From the NCBI GenBank assembly GCA_027003085.1, contig JALWYR010000121.1:1-5913 (forward strand): DNA of 5,913 nt. Direction: 5' to 3'. The notes below the pieces were generated by a model. That model searched no databases, was not told the DNA's origin, and saw only the letters and a list, made by a program, of their open reading frames with translations. The first letter of the stretch is position 1; each line of letters opens with the position of its first letter. Below, piece after piece: positions 5,896 to 5,913 of this stretch. Source of the DNA: Flavobacteriales bacterium. Its GTDB lineage: Bacteria; Bacteroidota; Bacteroidia; Flavobacteriales; Flavobacteriaceae. The translations under genes were made by a program, and so were the position numbers.

Positions 5896-5913
5896 AATAA
5901 ATGGTTTTTGGGG

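Overview
The window looks like a chromosomal segment from a moderately GC-rich member of the Bacteroidota. Four things point there: promoters of the TAnnTTTG type, start codons with no Shine-Dalgarno sequence, a tmRNA tag ending ALAA and starting with Gly-Glu, and a LytS/LytTR two-component pair whose kinase carries a Reg_prop/Y_Y_Y periplasmic sensor. I cannot name the genus.

Layout. Bases 1-817 hold no convincing gene. The first ~344 bases are AT-rich to mixed, with a few short hairpins, including one arrangement (about 210-275) that resembles a dispersed intergenic repeat. Bases ~345-786 switch abruptly to very GC-rich DNA packed with perfect inverted repeats. Its core is a 107-nt imperfect palindrome (629-735) around a flawless 17-bp GC stem with a GAA loop. 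A canonical Bacteroidota promoter (795-825) then drives ssrA (tmRNA, 839 to ~1233/1236), which ends in a rho-independent terminator (1242-1270).

The rest of the window is on the minus strand and transcribed toward ssrA. In transcription order it holds two small paralogous lipoprotein genes (5895-5380 and 5361-4858), a 934-residue hybrid-free sensor histidine kinase (4825-2021) and a LytTR response regulator (2024-1269). Kinase and regulator overlap by ATGA and are almost certainly translationally coupled. The kinase has its own candidate promoter in the 32-bp gap after the second lipoprotein, so the lipoproteins and the kinase/regulator may be transcribed both together and separately.

Inference on how they work together: the kinase senses something in the periplasm through its propeller and Y_Y_Y domain, autophosphorylates on His743 and passes the phosphate to Asp61 of the regulator. 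The regulator then binds DNA through its LytTR domain. The two lipoproteins lie just upstream and could be cell-surface partners or targets of the system, but their function is unknown. The most unusual parts are the GC-rich palindromic block before ssrA and the lipoprotein pair.
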